From contig NZ_FUID01000026.1 of assembly GCF_900163635.1 (NCBI RefSeq), forward strand, positions 1-64,000: a stretch of 64,000 nucleotides of DNA, in the 5' to 3' direction. The position numbers and the translations under genes were made by a program. The notes beneath the pieces were generated by a model. That model was not told the DNA's origin. It searched no databases and saw nothing but the letters and a program-made list of their open reading frames with translations. This document shows positions 61,793 through 64,000 of the stretch, piece after piece; within the stretch, counting starts at the first letter, position 1, and each line of letters begins with the position of its first letter. Source of the DNA: Leucobacter sp. 7(1). GTDB lineage: Bacteria > Actinomycetota > Actinomycetes > Actinomycetales > Microbacteriaceae.

Positions 61793-62440
61793 CTACCAGC
61801 TGCGCAGCCCACTCATGTTGCCGGAGAGCCATTCCTGTGACCAGCTCTCGCCGTTTCCGGGTGTGACGACCAGGCTGCTCGGTGTGACGCTATACAGCGT
61901 GTCGCCGTTTGTGGCGAAGGCGTATCGGCCGTCGCTTCCCTGCCGCCGCTCGGCGGGGAGCAGCATGTACCCGAGTGCGTCATTACCTCCGAGGTAGAAG
62001 TAGTCCCCGGCCTGCGCGCAGATCCGTACCACGAACTCTTTGGTGGTCCCGTAGAACACCTCGGAAGCGGGCGAAGGGCACAGGCCGTTGACCTCGGGTG
62101 CCACGACCGGAGCTTGGGTTGTTGGTCGCGGGGCCGCTGTGGTGGGCTTGGGCGCGGGGGCCTGAGGCGTCGCGGGAGCCTCCTGGGCGACCGGCGCGGG
62201 ATCGGCCGCGGCGGGTGCCTCGGGGGCGACCGGTGCGGCAACCTCAGCTGGCTGAGTGGCTGCGGAGTTGTTCCCGTTCATGATCGCGTAGGTGATGCCG
62301 GCGCCGGCGCCGATCGCCAGGAGTCCGCCGAGCACCAGTATCGTGATTCTCTCCGCGGGCCGGGCGAAGAGTCCGGGCTGTGCGGGAGCGGGGCTCGCCG
62401 GGGGCGCGGTCGGGGTCGGGTCAGGGAGTTCCGTGCTCAT
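61793..62440 (-). CDS. Membrane-anchored exported protein with Pro/Ala-rich linker
   Basis: 215 residues: a Pro-rich cytoplasmic tail (1-38), one membrane span (about 40-62), an Ala/Pro/Thr-rich linker (about 65-125), and an outer domain (about 128-215) with two Cys and FVVRICAQAGDYFYLGGND. AAAGGA precedes this ATG. I do not recognise the outer domain. It lies next to the island but outside its repeats, so it is probably native. Confidence 0.75.
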   Translation of the reverse strand: MSTELPDPTPTAPPASPAPAQPGLFARPAERITILVLGGLLAIGAGAGITYAIMNGNNSAATQPAEVAAPVAPEAPAAADPAPVAQEAPATPQAPAPKPTTAAPRPTTQAPVVAPEVNGLCPSPASEVFYGTTKEFVVRICAQAGDYFYLGGNDALGYMLLPAERRQGSDGRYAFATNGDTLYSVTPSSLVVTPGNGESWSQEWLSGNMSGLRSW

Positions 62441-62809
62441 GGCGTCCTTTCGAGGCTCACGCGGGCCGGGGAGATCGGGGGAGGCGTGTGGGTTGCGAGT
62501 CGTGAATGACGGCTGCCACGGCGACACACCTCTAAGTATGTGCGTTTTCTATCTGTTATCCATTCTAACTCAGTGCACTATCGCTGTGAGGAGAGCCGGG
62601 TATGAGGAAACAAATGCGCTCTGCGCTGAGGCCGAGGGGTCGCTCCAAGTGCGGGAGCCTGGGAGGACCGTGAGTGTGAGGCGGTTCTTTCCCACTGGAA
62701 GACACCCAACCCGTACTCAGGCAGGCCCGGTTACACTGGGGGACGCAGTTCGGGTTCGCTCCGATCGCTGCGTCCACGGGGCTCGGGGGACCGAACCTGG
62801 AGGTTCTCT
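62441..62809. promoter_or_regulatory. Divergent control region before the STAND/LuxR-like gene
   Basis: An AT-richer patch lies at about 62528-62580. TACACT at 62732-62737 is a plausible -10 box for the downstream gene. A possible 23-codon frame lies between (62602-62673). Confidence 0.4.
62602..62673 (+). CDS. Possible 23-residue leader peptide
   Basis: The ATG follows GAGGAGAG at a good distance, and the frame is basic (MRKQMRSALRPRGRSKCG). It would precede the large regulator gene. Nothing beyond the ribosome site supports it. Confidence 0.2.
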   Translation: MRKQMRSALRPRGRSKCGSLGGP

Positions 62810-64000
62810 TGCGCAAGGTTTCCTATCAGTCGCGCCCGCACTTAGTGCAGGTCCTGCGCCGGTATTTGCTGGCTGGGTACGACGTCGAATTGTTGTCGCC
62901 GAGAGGGAACGGCGGATCCCGGTTTCTCCGTGAGTTCCTCGCCGAGATCAGAGAGCACGGTCAGGCGGCCGTATTGCTTCCCGACGTGGGCGACGAACGC
63001 CCGGTGCCGAGCGTTTTGCTCGCTGCGCTGGCTGACCAGGGGCGTACGATTCCGAACACCACGGTGAGTTCGCCAACCGAACTCGCCGCGCACATGGAAC
63101 GAGCCTTCGGGAGTCGTCCCCTGACGCTCGTTGTCGACGGTCCGCAAGCGCTCACTCCGCTGCTGCAAGCGGCAATCGCGCTGTATCGGGCCTCGGCGCA
63201 ATTGCAGATCGTGCTGCTGTGCGATCGCGAAAATACGGCCCCGGAGCGAGCCCCGCAGGCGGTCACCGTGCCGCTGCCGACGCTCACCTTGGAAGAGCTC
63301 GGCGCTGTGCTCAATGGCGTGTGCGGCGCACCACTCGACGCGGGCACTTTGAGTCGGGTGTACGCGAAATCCGCGGGGCTTGTGAAGCTCGCGGTCGCCA
63401 TCGCCGAAGTGGGAGTGATCGAGGGGAATCTGAAGCTTGTGGACGGGCTGTGGGTGGCAGCACGGGATCTCTGGAGTCCCCGTCTGCTCCCGATGGTGCG
63501 GAGTTACGCCCAGGGAGCGGGGCCGGAGGACGCGGATGCGCTTGAGGCGATTGCCGTCGCGGGGCTCGTGTCCGCCGCGGACGCGGTGTCTCTGATCGGG
63601 GCGGACCGTGTGGAACGCCTAGAGCGCCAACAGCTCATCGCCGTTGAGGCCACCGGGACCCGCCACTGGGTGACCGTGAACCCGCCGATCCTCGGCGAGA
63701 TGTTTCGACACGGTCGGTCCCCCATGCGGCTGGCGCGGGTCGGCGCCCAGATCGAAGAGGTGACCGCGAAACCGGTTGAGGCGCTGACTCCCATTGACAC
63801 GAGGGTTCGGATCGGGCGGATCGATCCGATGATGATCCGGCGAGTCTCTGAACAGAGGGCCGTCACGCTCAGGACCGCGCACCGCGCGTGGGAGGAGCAC
63901 GGGAGCGCGGACGCGGGCCTCCGCTATATAGATGCGCTCGTGGCCAGCAGCGCACCGGCCGCGGAGGCACTTGCCGTCGTCGCACTGGTGTCGGGACTGC
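62810..64000 (+). CDS. Large STAND ATPase/LuxR-type regulator, 5' part
   Basis: An open frame of 397 codons with no stop before the window end. The start is TTG, with GGAGG 5 bases upstream. The N-terminus (VSYQSRPHLVQVLRRYLLAG) and segments such as LTLVVDGPQALTPLL resemble a nucleotide-binding domain like those of MalT/LuxR regulators; the P-loop is weak (SPRGNGGSRFL instead of GxxGxGKT). The expected C-terminal LuxR helix-turn-helix would lie outside. Family call is tentative. Confidence 0.6.

Overview
The window looks like chromosomal DNA of a high-GC actinobacterium, most likely a Microbacteriaceae member close to Leucobacter. This is inferred from codon use, an actinobacterial 5S rRNA tail, Ala/Pro-rich proteins, LAxTG cell-wall anchors and gene content. 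No database search was possible.

Layout. (1) 1-170: 3' end of a 5S rRNA with terminators. (2) 200-20520: an accessory catabolic region. It holds two LacI-type repressors, two complete peptide-type ABC importers, a C45 Ntn-hydrolase, two metal-dependent amidohydrolases, an MFS carrier and a luciferase-like flavin oxidoreductase. (3) 20600-24100: an NfeD/flotillin/PH-domain membrane operon and a YqaJ-type nuclease. (4) 24300-28900: an orphan response regulator, a P-type ATPase, and the L10 leader with rplJ-rplL. (5) 28900-38900: a BaeRF-like protein, a heterodimeric ABC exporter, an LAQTG-anchored atypical subtilase, the SRP RNA, and a divergent pair of His/Gly-rich MarR-fold genes. (6) 39000-56260: housekeeping genes pta-ackA, dnaX-recR, lysC-asd, pheA, padR-HAAS, a diacylglycerol kinase, serS and a HAD phosphatase. 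(7) 56330-57410: tRNA-Ser, tRNA-Thr and tRNA-Met. (8) 57374-61738: a 4.3-kb island inserted at the anticodon loop of tRNA-Met and bounded by a 48-bp perfect direct repeat. It carries an XRE regulator, an ISL3-like inverted-repeat pair, a glycine-rich LARTG surface protein and a decayed IS3 element. (9) 61793-64000: a membrane-anchored exported protein and the 5' part of a long STAND/LuxR-like regulator cut by the window end.

Two families of short, fixed-length dispersed elements lie in intergenic DNA. One is 69 bp, in four gap-free copies, three of them between convergent genes. The other is a 58-bp palindrome in four copies. I recognise neither as a named family. Many genes have a TANNNT hexamer 6-7 bases before the start codon, which indicates widespread leaderless transcription and was used to choose starts.

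Genes at 203-20520 appear to work together. The importers would bring in amidated or N-acylated peptide-like compounds, the C45 hydrolase and amidohydrolases would cleave them, and two LacI repressors acting at CG-centred palindromes would control expression. The substrate is unknown.
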